Below the pieces are notes generated by a model. It was not told the DNA's origin. It saw only the letters and a program-made list of their open reading frames with translations, and did no database searches. Positions 1 through 9,823 of a stretch of 64,000 nt of DNA are shown here, piece after piece (the first letter of the stretch is position 1; the number at the start of each line of letters is the position of its first letter). The translations under genes were made by a program, and so were the position numbers. The DNA is from Porphyra umbilicalis (Eukaryota; Rhodophyta; Bangiophyceae; Bangiales; Bangiaceae): NCBI GenBank assembly GCA_002049455.2, contig KV918841.1, forward strand, positions 186,001 to 250,000, read 5' to 3'.

Positions 1-347
1 CCACCCGCTGCACCCCCCCCCCTGCTCCAGTCTGACAGCTCGAGGCATGCTGGTCCTGATGTCCCCACATGCCGGAATGGTCGCTTGGCGGCGGCCCAGA
101 GCGCCGCCGGCCCGCGTCACCGGACCTTCTGTATCGGGGCACAAGCCCAGCCGGGGATACCCTCCCTCCCTGAAGCCTGACGTGTCACTACGCCGCGGTG
201 GCGATGGGGCAGGCCGAAGGTCGGGAATGTATGAGGACACGGCCACTTCACAATTTGTTCCGAGCTGGCGGGGATTGTTGGCGTGCGAAGCGGCATGAGC
301 AGAGAGGCTGAGGATCCCATCCAGGCCGATCCGCGACATTGGACTCG

Positions 348-478
348 AAATCCCAGGTCGATCCGCACGGGCCAGGTCGCCGTTGCACGGAATCCCAGGT
401 AAATCGCTCCATGGAAGTGGGTTTGGCTCGGTATCCCAGGCGACCTGGGATTTCGAGGCAGAAAACCTGGGATTTTCG
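348..478. repeat. Cluster of ATCCCAGG motifs in both orientations
   Basis: The motif AATCCCAGG or its complement CCTGGGATT occurs about five times within 130 bases, including a back-to-back inverted pair near 431-449 (ATCCCAGGCGACCTGGGAT). No coding sense was found here. The arrangement resembles the subterminal repeats of DNA transposons. No partner cluster was recognised nearby, so this may be one end of an element that extends past the start of the window. Confidence 0.45.
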
Positions 479-489
479 GTCAAATTTTC

Positions 490-910
490 TTGTAGGGCGG
501 TCGGGCCGACCCACACCGTCTTCACCTGCGTGACGGCCGCGTCGACGAGCCCCGCCGCCGTCAGAGCGGACGCCACCCCCTCCGCCGTCGCGCACGCACG
601 CACGCCCGCCCGCGGCGGCGGCGGTGGGTGCCGCCAAAACGCCCGCCGGAAGGCGGCGGCGGCGGCCCGCGCGCACGCCCCCCCCTCCGCGTCCGCCGAC
701 GCGGTGACAACGACGCGGCCGCCGCGCCGTGTGACGCGGTCGAGCTCCACCACCCCCCCCGCCAGTCGGGGAAGGTCACCACCCCAAACGCGGATGCGGC
801 CACGTCGACGGCGGTGGCCCGTAGCGGCAGCGCCGTGCCGTCGGCGACCGCCGTGGCGGCGTGGCACCCGTACGCAGGAAGCTTCCCGCGCCTGCTCCGA
901 TGAAGCTCGC
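490..910 (-). pseudogene. Relic of a class I SAM-dependent methyltransferase
   Basis: Minus-strand translation shows the hallmarks of a Methyltransf_11-type enzyme scattered over frames. A glycine-rich motif I-like stretch (GAGAGSFL, about 906-873) comes first. It is followed by the acidic/ALPL segment ADGTALPLRATAVDVAASAF and the fold core GVVTFPDW (about 860-764). After a frame jump at the C-run near 755-763 come VELDRVTRRGGRVVVTASAD and a C-terminal part ending near TAEGVASALTAAGL. About 30 residues between motif I and the ALPL segment, which would normally carry the SAM ribose-binding acidic residue, are missing. The family is inferred from motif order only; the substrate is unknown. It lies in a repeat-rich region away from other conserved genes. 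The internal deletion argues for a dead copy and not merely a sequencing error. Confidence 0.45.
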
Positions 911-2784
911 CACCATCACCACCATTCATGGCACAGCAGCACAACCACAGCCCGTCCGAGGTCAGCCACAGCCCCACGCAAGCGACACCCCTCCATGACG
1001 TGCCGTGCGACCACCACCCTCCCCTCCCCGGGGCTCCCACATGTGGTCGACGTACGCCCAAACGCTCGCGCCGGTGCCCAGACCGCCACAACCGCCGCCC
1101 CATGCCGTTGACGCGCGACCTCACAGCTCGCAGCCCGGCTTGTTGCGGGAACGGACGCGACCACGGAGACCGCCACGTATTCAGCGCCGGCACGACCCCC
1201 CGTTTGAAAAGTCAAAACGGACACCTCCCACAGGGCCCCCAGAGCCCGATTCTGGCCAACTACCGCGGAGCTGTGACGTCATGGCCGTTCGTGGCCGCTT
1301 CCACCTGCCCCCACGACCCCGTAAACACCGCACCTGCCCTCACGTACCTTTTTAACCACAATCTGCTCCCGCGGACCGTACGGACGATGAAGACGTCGCC
1401 ACCTCGAGCAAACTCGTACGATGGTCGGGCGGACCTATGCGCTTCTTTCCATCGTCAAGAGACAAACTGGGGACGTCGCCGGACAACGTAGGACGCAAAA
1501 AGGCCCGCCCGGGACGGTTTTGGTCAAGTACTCCCGCAACGTGCACTGGAAAAGGCAACTTATTCTTCAACGTGCGGGTGTGTACAGTACCCTGTACTAA
1601 AGTCCAGGGAATTGATGAAACCACGAAAGACCCACAAGGACATGTATTTAAGTTACTGGTTTTCACTTTTGGGCTGCCGTATAGGCAGGCGGCGTAGACA
1701 TCCGTCGTCGTGTCGCGGTGATGACTGGACGGAGACCGCCCCCACGACAGCTGGCACGGCTCAGCAAGCAGCGAGGGCACCCAGACAAGCCGACACGGCT
1801 CAGTCGTTTCGGCTGCACTGGCGTGACACGGATGCTGCCTGAGAGGCCAGCAACCCGGCTGTTCACAGGTAAATAGACAGGCCCGTCCGCCACTCCCGCT
1901 ACGCATCCTCGATGCCGTTGTGTTTTTGACAGAGCCGCTTTTGACAGAGCCGCCCCGTGCCACGAACTGAGTGACATGGCTGTGTCCAACGAGGCGCCAG
2001 GCCCCAGTGGTTGTGGCTTCAGCTGACCACTGACATGCCAGCCCATGCACTTATGTGCGTGTGATCCTCACGTGGGTACTTACGTTCCTGTGTATCTCGA
2101 CATTACTTTGATACTGATGCTCACAAGATCCATCCTTCGGATCATTGTCGTCTAAAATTGGGGTCGAAACAAAGCATGATAATTATGACCTCGCGACCCT
2201 GCTTCAAGCGAACCCATTTCAGAATAGCGTCTGCGTATTCGGTATGATCCATGGCAGCGTCTGCGTATGTCGAGCGCGAGAGGTCAGGTTCAAGCGTACT
2301 TTCCAGCCAGCAAAGGACAAGCGTACATTTCCGCGTGTTTTTTGAGCTAGATCTTGAAGAAGCATATTGGCGAATCTGGGTGCTGTTTGGGTACTAGAGG
2401 TAGGTGACGGTTGGCAGAATGGACTTTTAGTGTATATTTACATCAGAAATCCAAATGAAAAGTGCCACCTAATTTGATCGGCTGTCAGATAAGTCGGCCT
2501 TTTCTTGGACTGTGCGTGAGCAAACACGTGCTCGAACGTCCAAGTCGCGCATATCTTCCTTGTAGACATTCGGGTTAGCGTATGTCAGAAAATACCCGAT
2601 TAAATTCACCTCAAGTGTACCTTCGAATGGGCGAAATCACCGGGTAGCGTACATCCTTGTGTGCTGCGACAGTCAAGCGTTCGGGTGTATACCCGAAAAA
2701 AGTACGCGCGAATACTCTTGAGCAAAAGTACGCTTGAAGACCCCTGGCTCTGACCAATCCTTCCTGCCATAGTGATGTACAGTC
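911..2784. other. No recognisable gene
   Basis: Both strands carry short open frames rich in Arg, Pro and Ser, but none has a recognisable domain. The stretch between about 2100 and 2780 is AT-richer than the surroundings and repeats short pieces such as CAAGCGTAC. I see nothing else to support. Confidence 0.5.
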
Positions 2785-3843
2785 AATAGAGAGTTTTGGC
2801 ATGTAAATAATCTGACGGTCGCTTTCGACTGTATCTCGACTGTATCTGGATGGACGGGGGGCACCGGTTTTTTACTTACGTCGTGGACTCAAGTGAGTTT
2901 TGGCATGTAAAATTCCGGTAGTTCGACGGTGCTGTACACACTTGTGACACAGGGCGTGGCGCACCGCCGCCGGTGCGGTGATGCAGCCAGATGTGTGGTC
3001 GTGCGATTTCATTGTTGGTGACTGAGAGCGTTGGGAGCATCGGTGTGCGTACAGCGTACTGTGGTGTGTATGGGAGGGGGGGGGCAGGAGGGAGAGCGGT
3101 GAACGCAGCGATGACCCGAGGTGACAGACAGCATCGCGGGAGATAAATGCAAAGGCGAGGGAGCACACGACCAGCTGGGAAGCAGCGGCCTACCGCGAAG
3201 GGGCCGTGGCCTGCCACTCAGCAGGTGCGGCTACCGTACGTATGGGAACAAATAAACGCCCAAGAAAGAGGACGGGGAGGCTGCGCTGTGGCGAGCAGTC
3301 TGTCCGCACAGACCAGCAACACGCTGAGTGCGTAAAGAAAAGACTGTGGAAAGGGGGGGAGGGCGGGGCGGCGTTGGCTGGGGTTGGGCTGGGGGTCGGC
3401 ATCGCTGCCCCAACGACGTGAGTGGTGGTGGTAAAAAGAGAAGATCGCAGGGATGAGGATGGGGGCGGAGATGGGTACGAGGGGCACAAGACACCACGCG
3501 ACAACGCAGCACCTGTTCTAGGCCGCAAAGTTCCTGGCTGGATGTGATCACCTGTCTTGCTGTGAAGGAGGCTGCCAGGCGGCCCCCAATGTACCGAATC
3601 GGGTCGTACCAGTACGTGTTCCGGCCGTGCCACCCCCCAGGGGAGCCCCGCAGGCTCGAAACGTGGTCGGAATGCACCGTCGATGTACAGTCCGCTCGAC
3701 TCGGGCCCGACGGTGTGTCCCGAGAATACCGTCGGGGACGGTCGGGAATTCCTGTATCTCGACGGTTTCTCCGCAACGTGGCACGATGTACAGTCGAGAG
3801 ACCGTCAAAGCGACCATCGAGTTACATGCCAAAACGCTCTATT
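2785..3843. mobile_element. Non-autonomous element with imperfect terminal inverted repeats
   Basis: The left end (2785 onward) reads AATAGAGAGTTTTGGCATGT. The reverse complement of the right end (ending about 3843) reads AATAGAGCGTTTTGGCATGT. Similarity continues inward for about 60 bases through GGTCGCTTT and TCTCGACTGTA. Part of the left repeat (AGTTTTGGCATGTAA) recurs at about 2896. The right end is dense in CGACGGT-type motifs. No transposase is encoded inside. No clear target-site duplication was found, so the superfamily is not assigned. Confidence 0.5.
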
Positions 3844-4229
3844 ACCCACTTATATGCGCTCCGGTTGTATGGCGGGGAGACAAATAGGTGGAGTGATCGC
3901 TCGTCCTGACGCCCTGTCACAACGGACGTGTTCAAGCCAGTCTCAAATACACCTGGGCGTGTCTGACCAATGGGCAACCTGTGCTCGTTCTGAGTGAGCG
4001 ATCGAACACCTTCCGCACACTCGGAATTGCATGTGTCTGACAAGCACTTGGGCGAACTTGCAAGCGTGCTAGACACGCGTGCTCGGTCTTTTTCTGGTTT
4101 TCCCGTGCACTCCAAACACGTGCAGACAAGCCGAACTTGCCGCTCGTCGATTGAAAGCCCCCCTTGTAACAGTATTGGGCATCCACCACTGTCAGCCGCC
4201 GTGAAGTTCTTGAAAAGGTAGATATCGGA

Positions 4230-4265
4230 GGGTAGCGTCTCGAACCCGCGACTTCCGGAATAGTA
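4230..4265 (-). other. 3' half of a tRNA-like sequence (box B side)
   Basis: Read on the minus strand, this is the sequence that continues after the pogo-like element. It begins at the duplicated TA, completes the anticodon arm (CTATTCCGG) and contains GGGTTCGAGAC, a good RNA polymerase III box B. It ends in ACGCTACCC. Joined to 6474-6441 it has tRNA-like spacing. The T and acceptor stems do not pair well, so it is a tRNA-derived pseudogene or SINE head, not a working tRNA. Confidence 0.45.
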
Positions 4266-4541
4266 CGGTGTGTATTCGACTATGCGACGCGGGGCCACTT
4301 TATAGTAGCCTGCTTCGAATTCACATTTAGATCATCATTTGGGGTGTGTCACTGCAAGATTGGGCGCAACACCACCGTACTTGCACGACAACTACGGGAT
4401 CGCCCGGTTGTGGTCTCCTCGCTACTTGCACCGACTCAAAGCCGACGCGCTGCAAGCAAAAGGTGCCAAGGCTTACAGAGACGGTGTTTGCCAACAGCGC
4501 CATCAAAAAAACGACAGAAAAAAAACGGTTCTTCAGCTACG

Positions 4542-6068
4542 CTAGTCTTCGTCCTCTCCTGCGAGAACCATATCGACCTCCTGAGCGATGGTGCTCACGT
4601 CATTCTCGACAACAAACCACCTCTCCACCGCACGGCCTCTCTCTTCCTCCGACACCCCCACAAAGTCGTCAACCAAACCAGTGTTTGCCAACAGAGAGAC
4701 CACCTCTGACACGTCCGTATGGACGCTGTCAGCTACAGGTAGAACCCCATGCAGCTGTAGTCGCACCTCGGCATCGGCCTCGGCTGGCAGTACCTCCGCC
4801 GACAGCCAGCAGTTGGCAATCTGCACCGGCGTAATCTGCTCCCACTCCTCTTTCACGATGCGGGCAGCGTCCAGCAGGTGAGCCTGCCCGCCCTGGTCGA
4901 GTCCTCCACACCTAGGAACTCGAGGGTTAGGGTCACCAGATGCAATCAGTCGATCCAGGTAAGCGGCTACGCGTCCCAAGTACCGCGTCTTGTAACGGCG
5001 CTTGGTTGCTGCAATGAATCCCTTGTCTAGGGGCTGGTAGCGCGCCGTAGTATTAGGCGGCAGCTCGATGATGGTTACTTGAGGGTGCCCAATCTCGGAA
5101 TGGCAGCTGAGGTTGTCGAGGATGAGAAACACGTGACTAGCCGTCCGCGTCCGCAGGCCAGGCACAAACACCTCGAAGAACCATCTCTTGAAAACATGGC
5201 CGTCCGTCCAGGCCGAGTGCTGCGAAAAATAGGGAAGCGGACACCGGTTTTGTTCGCCATTGAAGCACATGGGGTTGGCCGCCTTGCCAATTATTGTGAT
5301 TGGAAGCTTGTGGGATCCGGTAGCGTTGCAGCAAAGCGTTAGAGTGACGCAGTCTTTACTCCGCATAGCCTTGCTACCCCTCGCGACACCTCGGTCCAAT
5401 CGGGGCACGTACGACCGGGAAGGAAGACAACGGTATAGAAGACCCGTTTCGTCGACATTGTAGATCAAGTCCGGGTCAGCTCCGGCTAGCTGCTCCCTAA
5501 TGCGTGCCATGCGCCAGGCCGCCTCCTCCACAGCGGCTGATGAACCCGCCCCGTGAAGCGCAACGTTCACGTAATCGTGCCGGCGGGCCCAGTTCTGTAA
5601 GAACTCATTGGATGCGGAAAAAGTCGTCAAGTTGAGGTCGTACGCAATTTGAAGCGCCTTGGTCCGCAGAACCGACAGAGAGATCGGCATGCACCTCCGG
5701 GTCCGAGCACGGACTGCTGACACCCATTCAGCAAGTCGGCTGTCCACCTTGGGATAGGCACTGCCCCGAGCCGTAACAGACGACTCTCGAGCACCCTCGA
5801 CAAGACGGGCCCGCAGAGCGACCCGGTCTCGGTAGGCGCTCTTAATCGCCGTCCAAGAGTAATCCTCGGCCAGTTGCGAGCGAATCCAAGCCCAGGACTT
5901 CCCCGCCTCCTTCCACGCCGCGATCTGGAGCTTGGTCCCGAGAGGTAGCCCCTTCCTCTTGCGACGACCGTCCGGGTGTCGACGCCCGGACGCGTTCCCC
6001 TGAGCCGGTGACGCCAAGCGCAGCCGCCACCTCAAGGGCGTCCAGGTCGTCAGTAGTGGTCGCAACAA
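4542..6068 (-). CDS. pogo/Tigger-type transposase (DDE_1)
   Basis: This 508-residue single-exon protein should cut and paste the element that encodes it. In order it has a basic N terminus, a CENP-B-type helix-turn-helix (about residues 42-83), a second CENP-B/HTH_Tnp_Tc5-like DNA-binding region (about 110-168) and a DDE_1 catalytic core. The catalytic aspartates are visible as D206 in YNVDETGL, D318 in LILDN and D348 in QPLDKG, with 29 residues between the second and third. This is the DDD arrangement of pogo-like enzymes. The conserved core motif PYFSQHSAW and a C-terminal region EEWEQITPVQIANCW are shared with the transposase at 29304-32060. No stop or frame break occurs. The first ATG was taken as start; a start a few codons downstream is possible. 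Confidence 0.9.
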   Translation of the reverse strand: MLRPLLTTWTPLRWRLRLASPAQGNASGRRHPDGRRKRKGLPLGTKLQIAAWKEAGKSWAWIRSQLAEDYSWTAIKSAYRDRVALRARLVEGARESSVTARGSAYPKVDSRLAEWVSAVRARTRRCMPISLSVLRTKALQIAYDLNLTTFSASNEFLQNWARRHDYVNVALHGAGSSAAVEEAAWRMARIREQLAGADPDLIYNVDETGLLYRCLPSRSYVPRLDRGVARGSKAMRSKDCVTLTLCCNATGSHKLPITIIGKAANPMCFNGEQNRCPLPYFSQHSAWTDGHVFKRWFFEVFVPGLRTRTASHVFLILDNLSCHSEIGHPQVTIIELPPNTTARYQPLDKGFIAATKRRYKTRYLGRVAAYLDRLIASGDPNPRVPRCGGLDQGGQAHLLDAARIVKEEWEQITPVQIANCWLSAEVLPAEADAEVRLQLHGVLPVADSVHTDVSEVVSLLANTGLVDDFVGVSEEERGRAVERWFVVENDVSTIAQEVDMVLAGEDED

Positions 6069-6384
6069 CGGCTACCACTGATGGAAGAGCCATTGCAGAG
6101 GTTGTGGTCACGAGGCTTGTCACGCGACTGCACCACAGCGGCGATCTTGCTAGTCGCGACTGGGAGACCCCGCCAACACGACTGGGGAAATTGATGATCA
6201 GTGGGGGGGACAGGGCCGCGGGCAAGCAGGTGGTAGTTTGATGGTGGGGGGATGGTGCGCGGTGCGGTGGCGACGGAGGCTGTCTCACTGCATGACAACG
6301 GGGGCACATCCTTTGTGTCTGGGTCAGCATTGAGAGTTCCAGGGAATGAGGTCACTGCATTGTATTTAATTGCAGTAAGGACCG

Positions 6385-6417
6385 GCTCGTTTATACGACC
6401 CGGTCGTATAAACGAGC
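6385..6417. repeat. Perfect 33-bp palindrome inside the transposon end
   Basis: The arms GCTCGTTTATACGACC and GGTCGTATAAACGAGC are perfect reverse complements separated by one base. It sits about 23 bp inside the right end of the pogo-like element and has no equivalent at the left end. It could form a cruciform or bind a dimeric protein such as the transposase. Confidence 0.85.
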
Positions 6418-6440
6418 GCCCTAGTATCGAATACACACTG

Positions 6441-6474
6441 TAGTCTGGTACCTTGACCACTAAGCCACGGGCCC
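6441..6474 (-). other. 5' half of a tRNA-like sequence (box A side)
   Basis: On the minus strand it starts GGGCCCG, then shows TGGCTTAGTGG, a very good RNA polymerase III box A, and ends CCAGACTA at the TA where the transposon inserted. Together with 4265-4230 the A and B boxes have the spacing of a normal tRNA. A seven-base anticodon loop with T33 would be closed by a stem pairing at four of five positions. Confidence 0.5.
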
Positions 6475-6480
6475 AATTGG

Positions 6481-7519
6481 CCTGTCCACCAAGCCAAATC
6501 CGGACATTAAATTTCTGGATTATTAGATAATCCTCCTCCGCACATGCCGGAACATAGCAGCGTCTATACTGCTACATTCCCCCCAACTTACGACTTGACC
6601 GGCCCGGTCAAGTGGAACCCCTCACCGCCCGGCATCCCAAGCCGAGTCTCGACCTCCACCAATTCTTGTACTTGTTGACAGACTTAGTTGAACTCAATCA
6701 CTTGGCGCCGCCTCGTACTTACAGTTCGTACTTGTTCGTGCAAATCCGGAGTCCCGCTGCCGACTTACTGCGTCCACGTGACGACTTACCACGTGTTCCG
6801 GGACTTCAACCAGCAATTGACACCCAGCCAGGGCGACACCTTCCAACTGGTACTTACGGGTAGTTACGACGAGATAGTTCCTGACGACGGGAGTTGACGC
6901 AAGTCCCCTGCTGCTGCACCAAATATGGCAACACAGCACGCCCACCCCCAGCCCGGGGGGCGACCGTGCCGTGTGCCCGGTAGTCCCGAGTAAGGACCCG
7001 GGAAGAAAGCACCGCATCCGCCAACACACAACTGGCGTGGCCGGGTACACCCCGATGAGCACGACACAGCACTGTTGGAGCCGAATGTTTACTTGGTGGG
7101 CGAAGGGGGTCGTGGCCAGCACCGCAGACCTCCCCCCTTATATACCCTCGGGGACCCCGCCCAGAACACGCAAAATGGGGTCCCAACATATACACGCACC
7201 CCGACCCACCAGGGCCACCCACTCCCACTGGGAGTGGAAGGTAATAAACCACGCATCGCGCCCGCGCAAACGAAACCCATTAAGTAAGCAAGGCGTAAAT
7301 GCCAAAACATTAGCGCAGGATGAAATCCCAGGACGATTATCCCTGGGGGGGGACCGCCGGGGGGACCGGCGCTTTGTAAGCAGTCCCCCCAGGGACGATA
7401 AGTTGGAATAAGCCGATGTATTCTTGGGGGGCGATCGCTTGGGGGACCGCTCGGCATGCGGGGGGACCGCGCACGTCCGCGGCGCAGCCTCCACATCTAA
7501 ATGGCGCACTCGGGACCAT
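6481..7519. other. No recognisable gene; G/C-tract palindromes near 7.34-7.48 kb
   Basis: If the retrotransposon at 7520-9823 were complete, its reverse transcriptase would lie here, but no RT or RNase H motif can be read in any minus frame. Between about 7340 and 7480 there are repeated GGGGGGACCG and CCCCCCAGGGACGA motifs in opposed orientation. Nothing else stands out. Confidence 0.5.
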
Positions 7520-8059
7520 CTACAGGCACGCGTCCGCCATGGCCTTGCTCCGCTCGCGGTGGCATGGCAGGTCGACCGGCTTGACAGGCACCGGTGGGTT
7601 CACGCCGAAAAGTAGGAGCATGGGTGACAATCCGCTAGGCCCTGCCGTCTGGTTCATTACGAAGACAGCGAGCGCCAATGCCATATCCGGCGAGATGCCA
7701 GGTCGATCTGCCGACACCCGGTTGTACAAGTTTCGCAAGTAGGCGTGGTAGCGCTCGCCGGCTCCGAGGGAGTTGTGGCTCTCCACTTTCGAGTCGTACA
7801 CTTGGACACCCGCGGCATGGAGGAGCGCTTTCCACTCTGCTGACTGCAGTAAGGTGCCGGCGTTGACGTGGATGTGGTTCGAGTATTCATCGTACTTGGT
7901 CACCCAAAAGCTCATGTACGCGTCCCAAACGGCGGCGGTCGATTGAACGTCGCGCAGGAAGGTGGCCGCGCTGAAGAGGGTGTCTTTGTCGACAATATGC
8001 AGGACAGCGCGACCGTTGAGGAACATCAGGTCAATCAGGACGACCCGGTTGAATATCAC
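7520..8059 (-). pseudogene. Retrotransposon integrase core, catalytic Asp replaced by Asn
   Basis: This 179-codon open block matches the rve integrase fold found in copia-type elements. The first catalytic aspartate is in LIDLMFL (residue 10 of the block) and the glutamate is in GAGERYH (residue 102). The position of the second aspartate is Asn 66 in HVNAG. The spacing D-55-N-35-E matches a D,D-35-E enzyme, so the Asn is a substitution of a metal-binding residue and the protein should be inactive. A further conserved stretch is ALAVFVMNQTAGPSGLSPML. Upstream it is separated from the protease block by a short disrupted segment with C-C spacing typical of the integrase zinc finger. Confidence 0.75.
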
Positions 8060-8140
8060 GTCCCCCTCGGGCAGCGCGGCACGGAAGCGACCCGGCTACT
8101 TCTCCAGGCGTTGGCATATATCGCACGCCGCCACCACGTT

Positions 8141-8644
8141 TTACAGACATTGAAGCGCCTCGGGAACAGCATCCTCGTTCTTCACACGCCTCATTACGGC
8201 GTACAGTCGCTCGGGGCTCGCATGGAAGAAGTGGCGGTGGATGCGCACCAACTCTGGAAATGTGTAGAGGATGTCCGGGTTCCACTCCCAGCTGCAGTAG
8301 ACGTATCCATTCGAACGATTCGTGGGGAAGCTGACCCCCTCGTTCACGCAAACCAGCTCGTCCGTGACATTGTTGACGTACATCTTGTACCGGTCAAGAG
8401 TGTCCAGCCCAAGCAGGAAGGGCACGTTGAGCTTGATCACGTCGAACGCCATGATGATGATGAATTTGGAGGTACTGAGAACCCGGATGTCAAGGCACCC
8501 GACCGTATCGTGCTTTCCGCCCCAGAATTGTAGACCGTCTTGGGGCCGACCTTCTTGATGGTGCCCGTGCCGCCAGGGAACCTGATGTACGCCTCTGCTT
8601 GCTGCATGCCGATAACCGTGCGCTGGGCGCCGGTGTCCAAGCAC
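8141..8644 (-). pseudogene. Retropepsin and integrase N-terminal region
   Basis: The segment carries the aspartic protease signature DTGAQRTVIG at its start (in the frame that opens at 8640). A shift then leads into a second frame with FGGKHDTVGCLDIRV, the hydrophobic flap region VPFLLGLDTLDRYKMYVNN, and IHRHFFHASPERLYAVMRR. The last resembles the integrase zinc-binding (H..H) motif. The order protease then integrase zinc finger supports copia-type organisation. The frame change in the protease shows decay. It ends in a stop about 80 bases before the integrase core. Confidence 0.6.
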
Positions 8645-8969
8645 CCACCAAGGAATTCAACCGGTGTGGCCAGCAGCTCGAAGACGGCGGGCTCAACGAC
8701 TTCGTCCGGGCTCGGTGATGGGAGTCTCTACTTGAGGGGCAGGCGACTACTCAGTCCCTCGCCACAAAACAGGCGCTGCCACTGTCACCGTAGGCCTCGG
8801 GATGGCTCGCACTATCAACCTGCTTGCCCGTCAAGCCCACGAAGAACTCTTGCCCGACGTCGCCATCGTCGCTGCTTCCTCCCGCCAAGTCGTCATTTGC
8901 CCCTTCGGATCCGTCCCGTGCTGCCGTCACTGCTGGATCTTGGTGTGCATCGAACTGCGTAAAGAGCTC

Positions 8970-9823
8970 CTATAACACCCTGCTCACCGTAGGAAGCACT
9001 TGGGATTCTTTGCGCTTGATTAGGTACTCAGCTTGGGGCTTAGCGGCCTTGAGCGTGTTCTTGGGATTCGGGCAGTTGTTTATCGTGTGCTTCGGGTCAT
9101 CACAGTTGAAACAGCCCATGATGGTCAACGGGTCAAAGCGCGGCGCCGTCGTCGCGCCTCGGATGGCACCGGCACGGTCACCTACGCCTTGGTTCCGCAT
9201 CAAGCACTGCAATTGGCCTTAAAACATGATGTCCACCGTGTCATCAGCCACCGACCCGGACCCAGATACAACGCGATCGCGAGCAACGGCATTCGCACTC
9301 TCCCGGCTAAGTGACAACGACGACGACAGCTCCGCGAAAAACTGTTGGAAGGACAAGTTGTGCGTGGCGATGCGGCTCGAAGGCTCCGCGGCCCAAGTGT
9401 ACCCGATGCCTGCGCCGGGCAAGAAGGTGACGCGGTGCACCTCGCCCTAGTACGCCGCTGGGACCATCCTTGATCTGCTTGACACCCGCTTGTAGACCTC
9501 CACGAGCGCCACGTCCACGGCCATGCCCTTGCCAACAAGGTAGATCACCCGTAGGTTGCTAAGATCGTTCTTCATCTGTTCTTGCTGGACGACGGGGCGG
9601 TATTCTCGGTGCACATGGTCGACTGCGTCCTCATAGGTGCTGGCGACAGGCAAAACCATGTCCAACAAGAACACCTTCGCCGCGCTAGTGAGCAGGTTGT
9701 GCAGGAATTGCAGCTTCAATCGGGCGGAGAGCGCGTAGTAGCGACAGACCAGGTTGTATCGTCGGCGGTCGTGCCCAAGGTGACTCTTTGGTTTCTCTTG
9801 GGCGACACAATGGCGACACAATA
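8970..9823 (-). pseudogene. Retrotransposon gag with CCHC zinc knuckle and two internal stops
   Basis: One reading frame runs from the edge of the inserted DNA element (9823) to a TAG at 8970. It is broken only by in-frame stops at 9447-9449 (TAG) and 9219-9221 (TAA). The upstream part contains a gag-like helical region (LKLQFLHNLLTSAAKVFL). The C-terminal block has one zinc knuckle, CFNCDDPKHTINNC, with C-2-C-4-H-4-C spacing. Both internal stops and the terminal TAG are one C-to-T step from CAG or CAA. No frameshift is present, so decay was by point mutation. The true N terminus lies beyond the inserted element. Confidence 0.65.

Larger units (their letters stand above)
4266..6440 (-). mobile_element. 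Complete pogo/Tigger-like DNA transposon
   Basis: The element is 2175 bp and carries one transposase on the minus strand. The left end begins CGGTGTGTATTCGA. The reverse complement of the right end begins CAGTGTGTATTCGA, matching 13 of 14 positions, and similarity continues more loosely inward. A TA dinucleotide lies directly outside both ends (4264-4265 and 6441-6442). This is the target duplication expected of the Tc1/mariner/pogo superfamily. A CAGTG start fits pogo and Tigger ends. Internal to the right end is a 33-bp perfect palindrome. With an intact transposase, both ends and both TA copies, this could be a recent, possibly still competent insertion. Confidence 0.75.
7520..9823 (-). 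mobile_element. Decayed copia-order LTR retrotransposon, RT missing
   Basis: On the minus strand the order is gag with a zinc knuckle, aspartic protease, an integrase zinc-binding-like segment and integrase core. Protease-integrase order before any RT is the Ty1/copia arrangement. Reverse transcriptase and RNase H are absent, and no LTR pair was recognised. The 5' side is cut by a 953-bp DNA element at 9824. It is interrupted by stops and small frame changes and is surely dead. Confidence 0.65.

Noticed and set aside
4230..4290. Working tRNA gene near 4.25 kb
   Set aside because: Box B is good but the adjoining sequence is transposon end; even after rejoining to 6441-6474 the acceptor and T stems do not pair.
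6481..7519. Reverse transcriptase of the retrotransposon
   Set aside because: No FADD/YXDD-type motif or other RT block could be read in any minus frame; the region appears lost.
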